Below, piece by piece: positions 22,642-33,710 of a DNA stretch of 64,000 bases. The position numbers were made by a program, and so were the translations under genes. The DNA lies in NCBI GenBank assembly GCA_023014335.1, contig JAECYW010000019.1:992001-1056000 (forward strand), in the 5' to 3' direction. Source of the stretch: Galerina marginata. Its lineage: Eukaryota > Basidiomycota > Agaricomycetes > Agaricales > Galerinaceae. The number at the start of each line of letters is the position of its first letter. Within the stretch, counting starts at the first letter, position 1. The notes under the pieces are model-generated. The model ran no database searches and had not been told where the DNA came from. It saw only the letters and a program-made list of their open reading frames with translations.

Positions 22642-23973
22642 TCATACAAAATATGGCATGTTACTCTGCCAGCCACAAGATCAGTTTGGCGTCATCGGAG
22701 AACCAAAGGTCTTACCAGTCGTCTTCCCTGCGCCTTATCTCTCTCGTTCTCTGGAGCGGCGTCATACACGGTGAAGGTTCTTGATCCATCGTCGTGCACA
22801 GTCATGATGGAGGCGAGGTTTCCACATCGATAACAATAATTAGGCGCAGACCAGACGGTGACGAGCTGTTCCTCAAACATGTACTTGTAGCCCTCTTGCA
22901 CAAGCTGATGTGCTCGTGCGATAAGGTTGAGGGAGTTTACATGATTGAACTGAAAAGAATATTAGTCAGAGACTGGTGTGCAGCATGTGGATTACAGACC
23001 TCTTTCACCACGCTTCCTCCAAATAGCCAACCTGCTCCTCGAGGGCTGACAGCCCAAGTTCTCGATATCGTCTGGATCTGACCACATAAGGTCTATTGAC
23101 ATGAAGTTAAATTATCAAAAAGTTTCCGAATGGAACTTGGACACGCACCACAAAAGCACCTTCATGGGGAATCTCTTGAGCGCGCGATAAGGTTCGTATT
23201 GAGTCCAGCGTTCGGATATCCGGTGAAAGTCCACCATGAACGCAGAGAGTAGTGCCGTCGATAATCTAGAAAGTTTCAAGCGGACAGGAATTAGACAAGG
23301 AATTGAAATAACTAAGTATTGATATACCGCGGCGAGATTCAGGAAGTCAAAGACACCACAACAGGTTTTCCATACCGTTGCACTCCCGTACTTTTGCTGG
23401 CACTCATCTGGGTTTTGAATGAGTTTTTGGGACAGGTGGAACTTTGAAAAACTACGAGCCATAGAAGCCGTAAACCTGCGTGATCTGTCTGCTCTCGTGG
23501 TTTCCGCGTAAAAGTGTCACTCTATCCGGATATCTGGGCCAGAAGTTTGACTGAGAAGGGCATTTTCTGATGGACGTAGAGATGTGCTTTACCTAGCTTT
23601 TAAGGCAAACAGCAAGGATACCGTCTCAAGACTGTAATGCCCTCGATCTACAAAGTCACCCTGGATTTAAAAAAAAAGTTGAGTGATTAGCTACCCCTCA
23701 TGCTCGAGTTCAAGGAGATAACATACGTGCCATGAAGATGTAACTCGTTTGTGGAACCTCTCCGCCTTTCCTTAGCAACTCTAGCAGATCCCAGAATTGG
23801 CCATGAATGTCCCCACATATTGTTACAGGGCTTGAGACCGGTTGGATATTCGACTCTTCTAGAAGGAAATTTCGGACTCGATCGCACAATTTCTTCATAT
23901 CTGGCTCGGGCAGGTGCTTGCACAGCCGTAGTTGTTCAATCCATTTGTCGGCGTCGTCCATGTCGGCTGTCAT
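22642..23973 (-). CDS. ppe1: PP6-type (Sit4/Ppe1) serine/threonine protein phosphatase catalytic subunit
   Basis: Eight exons join in phase: 23973-23731, 23660-23593, 23533-23460, 23407-23328, 23265-23149, 23092-23000, 22949-22716, 22665-22642, about 310 residues, the usual length. The metal-site motifs [17 protein letters not shown] and [19 protein letters not shown] are present, with later [24 protein letters not shown] and [13 protein letters not shown], and a PYFV end. The early [14 protein letters not shown] favours PP6 over PP2A. PP6 acts in cell-cycle and TOR-linked signalling with SAPS-type subunits. Oddities: introns 1 and 3 need GC donors (at 23730 and 23459). In exon 6 the expected [12 protein letters not shown] is in the DNA but, with the splice phase fixed by GTG|GTGCGT, it is read one frame off until an extra base at 23056-23057 restores [10 protein letters not shown]. 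It diverges from EMC1 by 266 bases. Confidence 0.88.
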
Positions 23974-24239
23974 GTCCAGGGCCTATTGTCTGGTAGAGAA
24001 ATATAGAGCCTTGATGCCCTTCTACAAGGATATAACGCGCTTAGATGGAGCAAGAGAAAGCTGATGATAAGGAACAGTCTTGGTTTTGGTGATCGGTGGA
24101 AGAGGAAGGAGGTGTGTCGTGAGAAACGTTCGGGGACGCGTTATGCATCAACTGGCAGGGATCTGCTGCTCTCAACGTAACCTTCACGTACATTTTTCTC
24201 GTTCTGGGTTTTCGCTACAAACTCGTAGAACCGTATAAC
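23974..24239. promoter_or_regulatory. shared divergent promoter of the PP6 and EMC1 genes
   Basis: The two start codons face away from each other with 266 bases between them, so both promoters must lie here or overlap upstream exons. No TATA box or other named element is evident. Confidence 0.5.
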
Positions 24240-27200
24240 ATGCGGTTTCTAGCGACCGCGGTCGGGACTATTGTCATTATGCACTGGAACCTGGGCTCTC
24301 CATGAATCAGACGTCGGTGTCGTCGACTGGCACAAACACCTTGTCGGTGTACCACTGTCAGGCTCAATTTCTACGGCGCCATCCTTTCATTTGGCCGACA
24401 ATAGGACCATAATTCTCACTGCTACCGGAAATAATGTTCTAGCAGCCCTTGAGCCTGAAGACGGTTCCGTTCGTGAGTGGTTTCGTTTATATCATCCCGG
24501 AGTTTTCTGAATTTTAATTCTTAACAGTTTGGCGATATATTTTCGACCCAGAAGACAGTATAGCAGGGTACTATAAGGGTGCCAATAGTGTGTTGTCTTC
24601 ATGAGGAGTCGTCTTCGGTCTTTCACTGACTTGTCACTGCAGCCGTTGCGACATTATCCGGGCCAGGAGGGGCTACACTACGGAATTTTGATGTCCTTAC
24701 TGGAGCACTTCTGCTCGAACGAAGGTTACACAAACCAGAGCTTGGAGCCCTCGCGACGCCCATTTATCTCGGCAAAAACGTCATCTTCTCGCATGACTCG
24801 AAGAATCTCTTTGTTCTTACCAACGGATGCACTGTAACCAGTATAGATGCGGATACGGGAGAGACGAAATGGAAATGGACATCTCCAGATCAAGGGTGTG
24901 TGTGTTTCCAGCTTTCAAGTTGTGCCATTTTGACTAATGCTTGTTGCAGTTCTCTCGTCATCAACTCAAGACTCATTCAGACTTCTGATGCGCTGTACGC
25001 TGTCGGCGTAGCAAAATCCACCGCTTCCTTCACTGTCCACGTCACCTCCCTTTTCACCTTCTACAGGAGAAGTTGTCCAATCCTCCCACATACCATCTAG
25101 TATCACAGACCCACTGAACCAATTCATCGTCCTGACGCGTCCCGACTTATCTAAACCCGTCGCTTTATGGCTCGAACAAGGGACAGTCAGATACTGTTGG
25201 ACTGACTCCGACCCTCAAGGAGAAGGCCAAACCTATCAAAGGCATTGGATATGCGCACATCGTCGATGTTGGTCTAAACGACCACGGACACGCGGTGGTC
25301 GTCAGAACCGACGGCTCCAGTTTTGTCCTCAAACTCGTAGGAGAAATCGGCCTTGCCGTCATCTGCATGGGAATTCGAAGACTCTGTTGGTGTTTTTTCC
25401 GCTTCTCCTTTACCTGTATTCTGATACCCTGCCTTCAAGATTTCTTCTACAGCTACATGCGGATTCTACCTTCGCCGGTAGTCTTGACGCCCATGGCCGA
25501 CCGTATGTTGCAAGAGTATTCTGGTCTCATAAACTGGAGGTTTGTGGACTCTTTTTTGTAACTGTTATTCTGCGTCTGATATACGCGAGCAGAAAGGTTC
25601 GGCAGACGTCTTCGCCGGTCATCCTTGTGTCAGGACAAGGCCTTGCTAGTGGTTTTGTCTTCCCTTTCGACACCAATACACACGGAATTATCGGCCATGT
25701 AAGAACCATTATTCTTACACGAGTCTGGCAACAGCTCAACCTCATAACCCCGTGTTTCTTAGGTTGCACTGGACGCCGAAAATCCAGCAGAGTCGACCAT
25801 AAAACCTCGTTTACTGGTCACTACTAGCACCGGAGCTATCCAATTATGGGAACAGAGTGAGCTGAAGTGGATCAGAGAAGAGGCTCTGGCGGCTATTGTC
25901 ATAGCGGAATTTGTTGAAATCCCGGAGCGAAGAGCGAGCGAGTCAGGCGTCGATGAAGCTGCAGAGACTTTTGTGTCTCGAGTTACAAGGCAAATCATGG
26001 ATGCTCAGGTTCGTCTTTTCTATGGAACCATCAAAGCTAAAGCTAAAACTGGAACTCTAGGATTTCCCGCAATACCTGGTCAACTTCATAAATCGATTCG
26101 TCACAGGCTCTTACGCGTCTCCGACGGCTTCAGCCGCACCATCAACGACCAATTCCAGCGAACCCATCTCACGCGACACTTTTGGCTTCCGACAAATTAT
26201 TGTGGCTGCCACCGTATTTGGAAAAATCTATGGTATTGACTCTAGCAATGGCGAGATCGTGTGGAGTCGCGTGCTTGGTCTGGGCTGGGCAGGGCCAGGT
26301 CGGAGGGACGTGTGCAGCCTGTTAAGCTGTATGTAACCAAGACGGTTAGTGATGGCGGGAATCCGGAAGTTGTCCTTGTCGCACAAAGACGAGCGGATAA
26401 CGTATGTTTTTCTCGTTTCATTGTTCTTATAACCGACATGCTGACGAGGCGTACGATTGCTAGACCTTGGTTGATACAGTCGTATTCCACCTAGGATGCA
26501 CTGACTGGCTCGGATGTTAGAGGACAGTCGAAAGACGGTGATATTCTAGAAGGATATGATATCATACAAGGACCCTTGGTTGAAGGCTTCCTATTGCAAG
26601 ACGAGAAGATTATCATTCTTCTCGATGAGTTTCTACAGGTCTGTCTTCTTTTCAAATGATGTTATTGCAAATACCTTACCTTCGCCATCCTAGGTGTATC
26701 TCTACCCAGACAACCTCCAAACGCAAGCAATATTCGCCAGCGCAGGATCCAAGCTTTTCTTCCCTCTGCGGACAACAGTAGAAGATCCGCAAACGCGTCA
26801 TGGGCTACCAATTCGCTGTGTCACAAGACCAACACAAATCCCTCGCACATCCAACCTGGTCCCTCACCCTGCCGGTTGGAGAGGACATCCAAACTCTCGT
26901 CCCGCAAACCCGTGGGCCTGTAGCCTCCATCGGTCGAGTCCTCGGCAACCGCACGACGCTTGTACAAGTACCTTAACCCCCGCTTATTCACGGTGCTCAC
27001 AGCTGCACCGACGAGGGCGATGTGCGGTATCTACGTGGTGGACAGTGTGAAGGGCACGGTGCTGTACCATGCTGAGGTCAAGGCGACGCTGAAGGGGTGT
27101 CAGGTGAAGACGACGTTTGTGGAGAACTGGCTGGTGTATCACTATTATGAAAGCGAGGTGGCGGGCGGGACTGTGGGCGGTACGACGGGATATAGGATGG

Positions 27201-27967
27201 TCAGCATTGAGTTTTATGAGGGCCTGAAGGTGGATGAGAAACATGAGAGGTGGGTATCCTCTTGAAAGCTTGTAAATTGCGGTTGTTGATGTTATCTTGT
27301 GGCAGCTCGGACCTCTCGTCATACTCAAACGAAACCCTCAGCTACTCCATATACGAACAGTCCTATGTCTTCCCATACGCGATAACAGGCGTTAGGCTAC
27401 TACTTCCACGAAGTTTGGTATTAGCACCAAGGATCTTATTGGTAAGTTCATTTTCAGTGTCACTTTTCATGATGTTGAATCCGGACGTTTCGCAGTCGCG
27501 ACCGAAAACCATCGAGTGCAGGATTTCCCTAGACGATTCCTAGATCCTCGGCGACCGACTCGAAAACCGACCGCAGAAGAACAAGAAGAGTTCCTAATTC
27601 AGTATGACCCAGTCCTACCTAACGACCCACGACGAGTGCTATCGCACAATTACGACTGTTTGTTTCCTTACCCAATGCCCTCAGCTGAATCTCTCTCTGA
27701 CAAAAGTTTTTGTGAAAATTTCAGGTCGCCAACGTCCAAAAGATAGTCACTTCTCCGGCTCTTCTAGAATCCACGTCCCTTGTCTTTGCCTTCGGGCTTG
27801 ACTTGTTCCTGACCCGTGTGGCGCCATCCAACACCTTTGACGTCCTTAGCGAAAACTTCAACAAGCTCCAGCTGGTATTCACTGTGTCGGGTTTGCTCTT
27901 AGCGATCTTGATCACGAGGCCGATGGTGAAAAGGAAGGGCCTGAGAGAGAAGTGGTATCAACATTAG
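24240..27967 (+). CDS. EMC1: ER membrane protein complex subunit 1 (EMC1), frame broken by single-base insertions
   Basis: The gene starts MRFLATAVGTIVI, a signal peptide, at 24240. The mature N-terminus ALHESDVGVVDWHKHLVGVP follows in the +1 frame. The luminal beta-propeller part shows ILTATGNNVLAAL, NFDVLTGALLLERRL and VRTDGSSFVLKL. Later segments include RPYVARVFWSHKLE, GFVFPFDTNTHGIIGH, RQIIVAATVFGKIYGID and VSDGGNPEVVLVAQRRADN. The C-terminal DUF1620-type domain has GISTKDLI, DFPRRFLDPRRP, EEFLIQYDPVLPNDPRRV, TSPALLESTSLVFAFGLDLF, then a membrane helix (LVFTVSGLLLAILI) and the end REKWYQH. EMC inserts tail-anchored and multipass proteins into the ER membrane. Many introns are evident. 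At least ten extra single bases break the frame (examples 25051-25054, 26295, 26308, 26494, 26962, 27388, 27395, 27657). Confidence 0.88.
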
Positions 27968-28047
27968 AGGTAGCAGCACAAATGATAATTTATTTTGAAA
28001 CTATCTACAGGGTCAGATAATTCACGCTTCCAGATGTTCCGTCACAA

Positions 28048-28897
28048 CTACTGTTGCAAGAACGACTCTCTTCTGCGGGTGATTTCTACACCGGAAGATT
28101 GTGCAAAGCTGAGAGCACTAGGTTTCTGTGCTCTTACAGTGACGGCGGATATTCTCTCCGAGGCGAGACATGATGAGCGGACAATCTGCATCACGAACTT
28201 CTCGAGAGTAAAATAGGACGATGCCTCGATATCCTGGAACAGGTCGGAGGGCACATCAGCAATAAAATTCCGATAGGACGAGTGCCATTTCTCCTACCTT
28301 GGACAACCGTGAGACGGTCTCTTGATAATTTGGCGCAGGTCCAGATACTGAGCTGGTGTTCTCATGGAAGATGATGTTGACCACCACTCTCTGCTTTACT
28401 TCTCTCTCTGGGGGATTGACTCCGATAATCACAGGAATGACGAATGTCCTTGACCAGCACCTTTTTTGACAAAACCCCTAGCGTGCCTTTCGCCAGTGGT
28501 CACATCGACAGACAAGCCAGTGGCCAGGAGGATCATCTTAGGAACGTCCAAAACGACTCTGACTTCCGCACCGCCGCTCCCCAGCCAGCTCAAATGCCCG
28601 CTCTGTGACTGCCCTGATCAGATCGTCCGCATTGTCGAACCCTGGAGTGTCGCTCTCGGTTCTGGACTTGATGAGGTTGCTGATTGCCTTAGTGAGATGC
28701 CCATAGTGCACAGAGTCTACTACGTTGTCCGAATCTCCCGCAGCTCCCAGATAAGACTCTTTCAGGTGAAGGTATACAGTAAGCTCGACAGGTTGTTCCC
28801 TTGCTCGGCCCCAACAGTCGCGTCCGATGTTTGCTGCAACTCGGAGAGAATCGACGAAGACAACGTCCATTGCTTCTGGGAGACTGTCATTGGCCAT
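28048..28897 (-). CDS. dihydroneopterin aldolase (FolB) protein with two FolB domains
   Basis: Exon 1 is about 28897-28298 and exon 2 is 28233-28048. The start MANDSLPEAMDVVFVDSL is followed by the first FolB-like domain (VAANIGRDCWGRA, PVELTVYLHLKESYL, DSVHYGHLTKAI, DDLIRAVTERAFELAG) and a second set of FolB-like strands (VKKVLVKDI, IIGVNPPEREVKQ, VVVNIIFHEN, LEKFVMQIVRSSCL, VTVRAQKPSALSFA, SGVEITR). Fungal folate-synthesis proteins often carry two FolB copies ahead of HPPK and DHPS domains; here the gene ends after the aldolase part at 28048, so it looks stand-alone. It would convert dihydroneopterin to the HPPK substrate. Three extra bases break exon 1 (about 28573, 28462-28467, 28430). 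It converges on EMC1 with 80 bases between stops. Confidence 0.75.
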
Positions 28898-29264
28898 ACC
28901 CAAATGGTCAAAACGGAGCACAAAAACTGATTTGGAGGAACGATAGGGGCGATCGGTGTATGTGTTTGTTGTTTTGGAAGTCCATCGCCGTCCCAAACTC
29001 GATTCAACGTTGTTACTCTGTGATTTTTAAATCCTTTTTTGCTTCTCTCGAGTCTCGATGCTCTTTAACGTGTCCATACGAGCCTGGCATAATTCTATGC
29101 GTGTAAAACTGTTCATTTGCATTGTACCTCGAGATGTTATTTTCTGATGCAATTTTTAGGCTTTAACCGTTGAAATTCTCCGTAAAGGAATTCCCACCAG
29201 GACGTACCACGCCACCATTTTCTCTTTGTCCGTAGGACCACGACCTCCCAAAGCCTAACGCAAC

Positions 29265-31189
29265 ATGCAGAAAAAATTCGGGAAGGATGCCCAATTTACT
29301 GGCCAACAAGGGCCAAGCTTGCCACTATTGCTTCAAGGAAACGAGCGTCGAGCTTCCTCTTAAAAGATGTTCTCGATGCCTCCACTGTTTGTTATTGTGG
29401 GCCTGGTACGTATCTTTCCATACAAAGACCTTCATTCTAACTCTTTTATGTAGCATGTCAAAACGTACTTCCTAATAAACTGGATGTATTTCGAACACCG
29501 ACTGACTTGGACCTCTAGGCTGATTGGAAAGAGCACAAAGGCATATGCAAGGCTTTCAAAGCCTTCGAGGCAGACCATGGTCGTGACGTTCTTGCTCAGT
29601 ATATGTTCCTTGATGAAGAGGAGGAATCTGGTGTCGTTACCAACGTCGATCAGTTGAACAACTGCCTTGATCGTGTCGTGACGAAAACCATGCACGGTTT
29701 AGAAATGATATTGCGAAGGCCTCTTCGTGTAGATGAGAGGAATATTGTTGGATGGGAACCCCGTTGTCTTGCATGGTAAGCCATTTGAACTTCGGTCAAT
29801 CCTTTCTGGCTTAGCACACTGCAGTGGTCGGTCAGACTTCGGTCTTCCGGATTGAATCGTTATTAAGGCAGCGAGCACCACAATCTTCTGGCTTGAGAGG
29901 CTGCCCCGATTGCCTCTCTTCTTTCTATTGTTCCGAGGAGCACTGGAACGCCGTGAAAGGCAAACATCAGCACTGGCCCTTGCAAAGATGGCCGCGATAA
30001 TCTTTCCCAATGCGAGATGAACAAATTCATTCTTGAAGATATACGCTTTGCAGAAGCTGTAGTAGTGGCCAGCGAGAGCCCTACTGAATTTGAGTGGGTA
30101 CCTGAACGTACACTGCCAGCTTGGTCGTCTTTGCGAGGAGTCGAGTGGTCCGACTTTGCCCCTGCCTTAGCTGAAGCTTTCCTGTCACCTTCCTGCTGAT
30201 GAACGGGCGCTGCTCCCGAGGCTTCGTGCTGCGAGCGAGAGTCTCTCTATGCCTATGACCATTCTATGGGGTCCTTGAACTTTTGAACTCTAATGACACG
30301 TGGACAAAGGCAGATACTTTGAATATCCACGTATGTTTCCAAACTTTGTTTGATCTCGTTATGCCGATAGTGCTTGATATGCCTTTGAAGGTCATCGGTG
30401 CTGCTGAGCAAGAGTTGCGAAAAGGAAGGATATTCGAAGAGATTCTTCATCGCATGCCGCTGATAAGAACTTTGAAGGTATGAACTCGAGTTCATCGACA
30501 GTCACATATTCTCTGGTTAACTTCTTGCGTCAGATGACATTTTGCGGACCAGAATTGCAGGGGATGACTGGGCCATATCCCTCACAAAAGGACATGCCTA
30601 CCTGCCTGTATGTTTACGCTGAAAATTTCTCCCGCTATTCACAGAAGCTGATGTACTCCGTTTGCTTCGTAAGGCAATGCTCAAGAGACCGTCGCAAGAT
30701 AATCTATGCTTATCAACCCAAGTAGGTCTTTACACTGTCTTGATGATTGATATCCCCTATCCAGTCGAGTCATCCTACTTACGTCTAATTGGCAGGACCT
30801 ACCACGATTATATCACTAGCCAAGGGACCAAATATACCAAGCCCGACCTAGCTATCGCCTTTAACTCGGGATGCTCTCAGGAAGAAGTTCAATCTTGGCA
30901 GAGGACATTACTCGCTTTAGCTCAGCAAGGAGTCCCTGCCGTTTTCACTGTAAGTCATTTGTTTCGTTTCTCTTCACGCCCGCATGGATCTAATTCATCT
31001 CTTTTCAAGGCGTTCAACCAAGAAGAAGCTATGGCAGAAGCAGAGTTATTAAGAAAAGCGGGTGCCACACTGCACTCTGAACTTGGACCCCGGCGTAATC
31101 CTTGGGGAAGCTTGCTCTCGAAAACTGAGCCGAATAAAGTCACAGGATTTTACGCTCTTAATGGGTGGCTTGCCGGTGGATTTCGTTGA
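29265..31189 (+). CDS. MYND zinc-finger / MSS51-like protein, tandem copy 1
   Basis: The zinc-binding MYND motif is ACHYC...CSRCLTVCYCG...CQNADWKEHKGICK, spread over three exons near 29310-29560. A second Cys-rich segment follows (GCPDCLSSFYCSEEHWNAV). The C-terminal half matches the MSS51 C-terminal type domain: DTWTKADTLNIHV, IFEEILHRMPLIRTLK, LTFCGPELQGMTG, RTYHDYI, KPDLAIAFNSGCSQEE, VPAVFT, AFNQEEAMAEAELLRKAGA, PNKVTGFYALNGWLAGG. MSS51 in yeast is a mitochondrial translation regulator for COX1; mushrooms have many such paralogues of unknown role. The start is uncertain: ATG 29265 matches copy 2 best but lies one base out of frame with ATG 29287. Several single extra bases interrupt the frame (for example 29382-29383). 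Confidence 0.75.
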
Positions 31190-31649
31190 TACAACCACTT
31201 CGCTCCATAACCTGGAATAGTTGTCTGTCCGATGACCAATTAATTTGATGATGCACAAGTAGAAGACCTCGGTTTGTGCCATACCTGCGTTACATTGAAG
31301 ATTGACTTTTAAACCCTGGGCAATAACCCTTAATGATATGGCAATGATTTCTTGCGGATGTGTCTGGTGTTCCTTCTTTCTCGAAATGGCATTTCGTTGG
31401 CGAAAGTCAGATACGACTTGTAGCGTAATAATTGATGGATGGTCCTGTTCGCTGGTCGCCTTCGGTTGCTCGTGGATGACTATACCGGCGAAGTACAAGG
31501 CTCAGGCCAGTTACTCAATGAGCAAGAACTCTAATTTTTTATATTAACTTGCATATACCTTACATAACCAGGTCTCAGTTGCTGCTTCAATTTTTCCATT
31601 CTTCCTCCCGTACCATCAACCTCAAGACACCCCTTTACTCGAGAACCTG

Positions 31650-33556
31650 ATGGAAGGTTTAGGTGAACGACTTCCGTCAGTTTTGGCCAACTTAGGGCAA
31701 GCATGCTACAATTGCTCGAAAGAAAAAAACACGGGCGTTACACTCCAGAGATGTACAGGTTGTCGTCGTGTGTTTTATTGTGGGGCAGGTACGTATTAAC
31801 CTCAGCTTTAGACCAGTGTCGATTTACGAAAAGTTGCCCGTATAGCCTGTCAAAACGTGAACAATTCTTGTGGCATGCATAATCACTTTTTAACTCGATT
31901 TTTCTTCTAGGCAAATTGGAAAAAGCACAAGGGATTATGCAAAGCTTATAAAACCCTTGAAGCAAATTACGGTCATGAAATCAGTCGCCCAGTATATGCT
32001 TCTAGACATGGCGAATATAGACAAGTTGAACAACTGCCTTGAACGTCAGCTCTATTACAACCAGGCGGTTAGAATCAGAATTGCGAAGGAAGCTTAGCAC
32101 CAAAGAGCGCAACTTAGTGGGTTGGGAGCCTCGCTGTCTCGCGTGGTGCGTTCTGTCAAACATTGGCAGCATCACTCAATTTACCAGAAAGACAGTGGCC
32201 GTTCAGATGCAATCTTCCGTATCGAAGCATCCGTGCGGGACAGGCAGCCTGAATTATCAGGTTTACAAGCCTTGCCCTGACTGTCAGTTATCCTTTTATT
32301 GCTCAGAAGACCACTGGGACGCGGTCAGAACTCGACACCAACACGATCCATGCCAAGATGGCCGAGATGGCCTTTCCCATTGTGCAATGAATAAATTAGC
32401 CCAGCAAGATGCTCGGCTAGCGCAATTCATGGCTGGAGCAAATGCCGGAGAATTTAAATGGGCACCTGAGCGCACCTTTGCCTTCCTGGAAATCTTTGCG
32501 AGGCGTTGACTGGAATGACTTTGAGGCTGACCTTGCCAAAGATTTCGGTCAGATTCCCGGTTTGGGGCCACTGCTGGAACCCTTGCTCCGCGGGACAACC
32601 GAGGTTCTCTCAATGCCAATGACAATTTTGTGGGGCCTCGAAAATCTGTACCCTGACGATACCTGGACAAAGAAAGATACATTGAATATTCATGTTGGTT
32701 TCGTGGTTACGCTCATTTTACTGGCATCGATATATTGACTACCATGAAATTATACTCAACTGTAGGTGCTTGGGGCAGCTGCAAAGGAAACTCTCGCCTC
32801 TCAGATGTTTGAAGAAATCCTCCATCGCCTTCCACTTGTCAAAACATTGAAGGTAAAATATTTCCACGTCACTGGCTTGGCCCACTGTCGACCTTACGCT
32901 ATATCAAGTTGATGTTCTGCGGACCGGAACTGGAAGGAATTACTGGTCGGTTCTCCAAATCAATGGAAATGGACACTTGCCCGTAGGTCCTCAATCTCGT
33001 CGTCATCTTGATATGATACCTGATGAGGCTTATTAACGTGACTATGTAGGGAGTGCTCTCGAAATGGGCGAAGGAGGATCCATGATCACCACCCACAGTA
33101 TGCCTCAATTCAATTCCAATCTCCTATGGTATTTTATTCTGCTTACTCGACTGGGCAGGACGTACCACCATTATATCAGCAGTCAAATTTATACCAAACC
33201 CGACTTGGCTGTCGCCTTTAACTCGGGGTGTTCCCAGGAAGATATCGAATCATGGAAGGAAACACTTAACGCCTTGGTTCAACACAAGGTTCCCACTTTG
33301 TTTACCGTAAGTCGATGACTTCACATTCATGTTATGAGGAAGACCCATCTATCCATTCACCTTCTAGGCATTTAACCAAGAAGAGGCAGAAGCAGAGGCA
33401 GACCTTTTGAAAACTGCAGGTGCAACTTTGCATCCGGAACTTGGACCTAGAGGCAATCCTTGGGGAAGTTTGGTCTTAAGAATTGAGCCCAGTAAAGTTA
33501 TTGGTTTTTATGCCGTCAATGGGTGGCTTGCTGGTGGTTTCAAGTTTCCTGATTAG
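31650..33556 (+). CDS. MYND zinc-finger / MSS51-like protein, tandem copy 2
   Basis: Starts MEGLGERLPSVLANLGQACY at 31650. The MYND motif is ACYNC...CTGCRRVFYCG...CQNANWKKHKGLCK. The second Cys-rich segment is PCPDCQLSFYCSEDHWDAV. The MSS51-type C-terminus shows DTWTKKDTLNIHV, MFEEILHRLPLVKTLK, LMFCGPELEGITG, RTYHHYI, KPDLAVAFNSGCSQED, VPTLFT, AFNQEEAEAEADLLKTAGA and VIGFYAVNGWLAGGF, ending in PD-stop at 33556. Exon order and splice positions parallel copy 1, so the pair is a tandem duplication. Extra bases break the frame near 31983, 32048 and 32477-32479. It converges on the long minus-strand gene with 154 bases between stops. Confidence 0.75.
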
Positions 33557-33710
33557 TTCTTAGAATGCCTGATTTCAAACTCGGATCTGGGTAATACAAG
33601 CTGTGATTCTTCCTACAAAGCTCAAGTAACACTGTAATCATTATCATAACCACCAAGCTAGTGCATAGGGCTGGCTCTAAACCAAATCAAAGGGATCTTG
33701 AAGAGAAATT

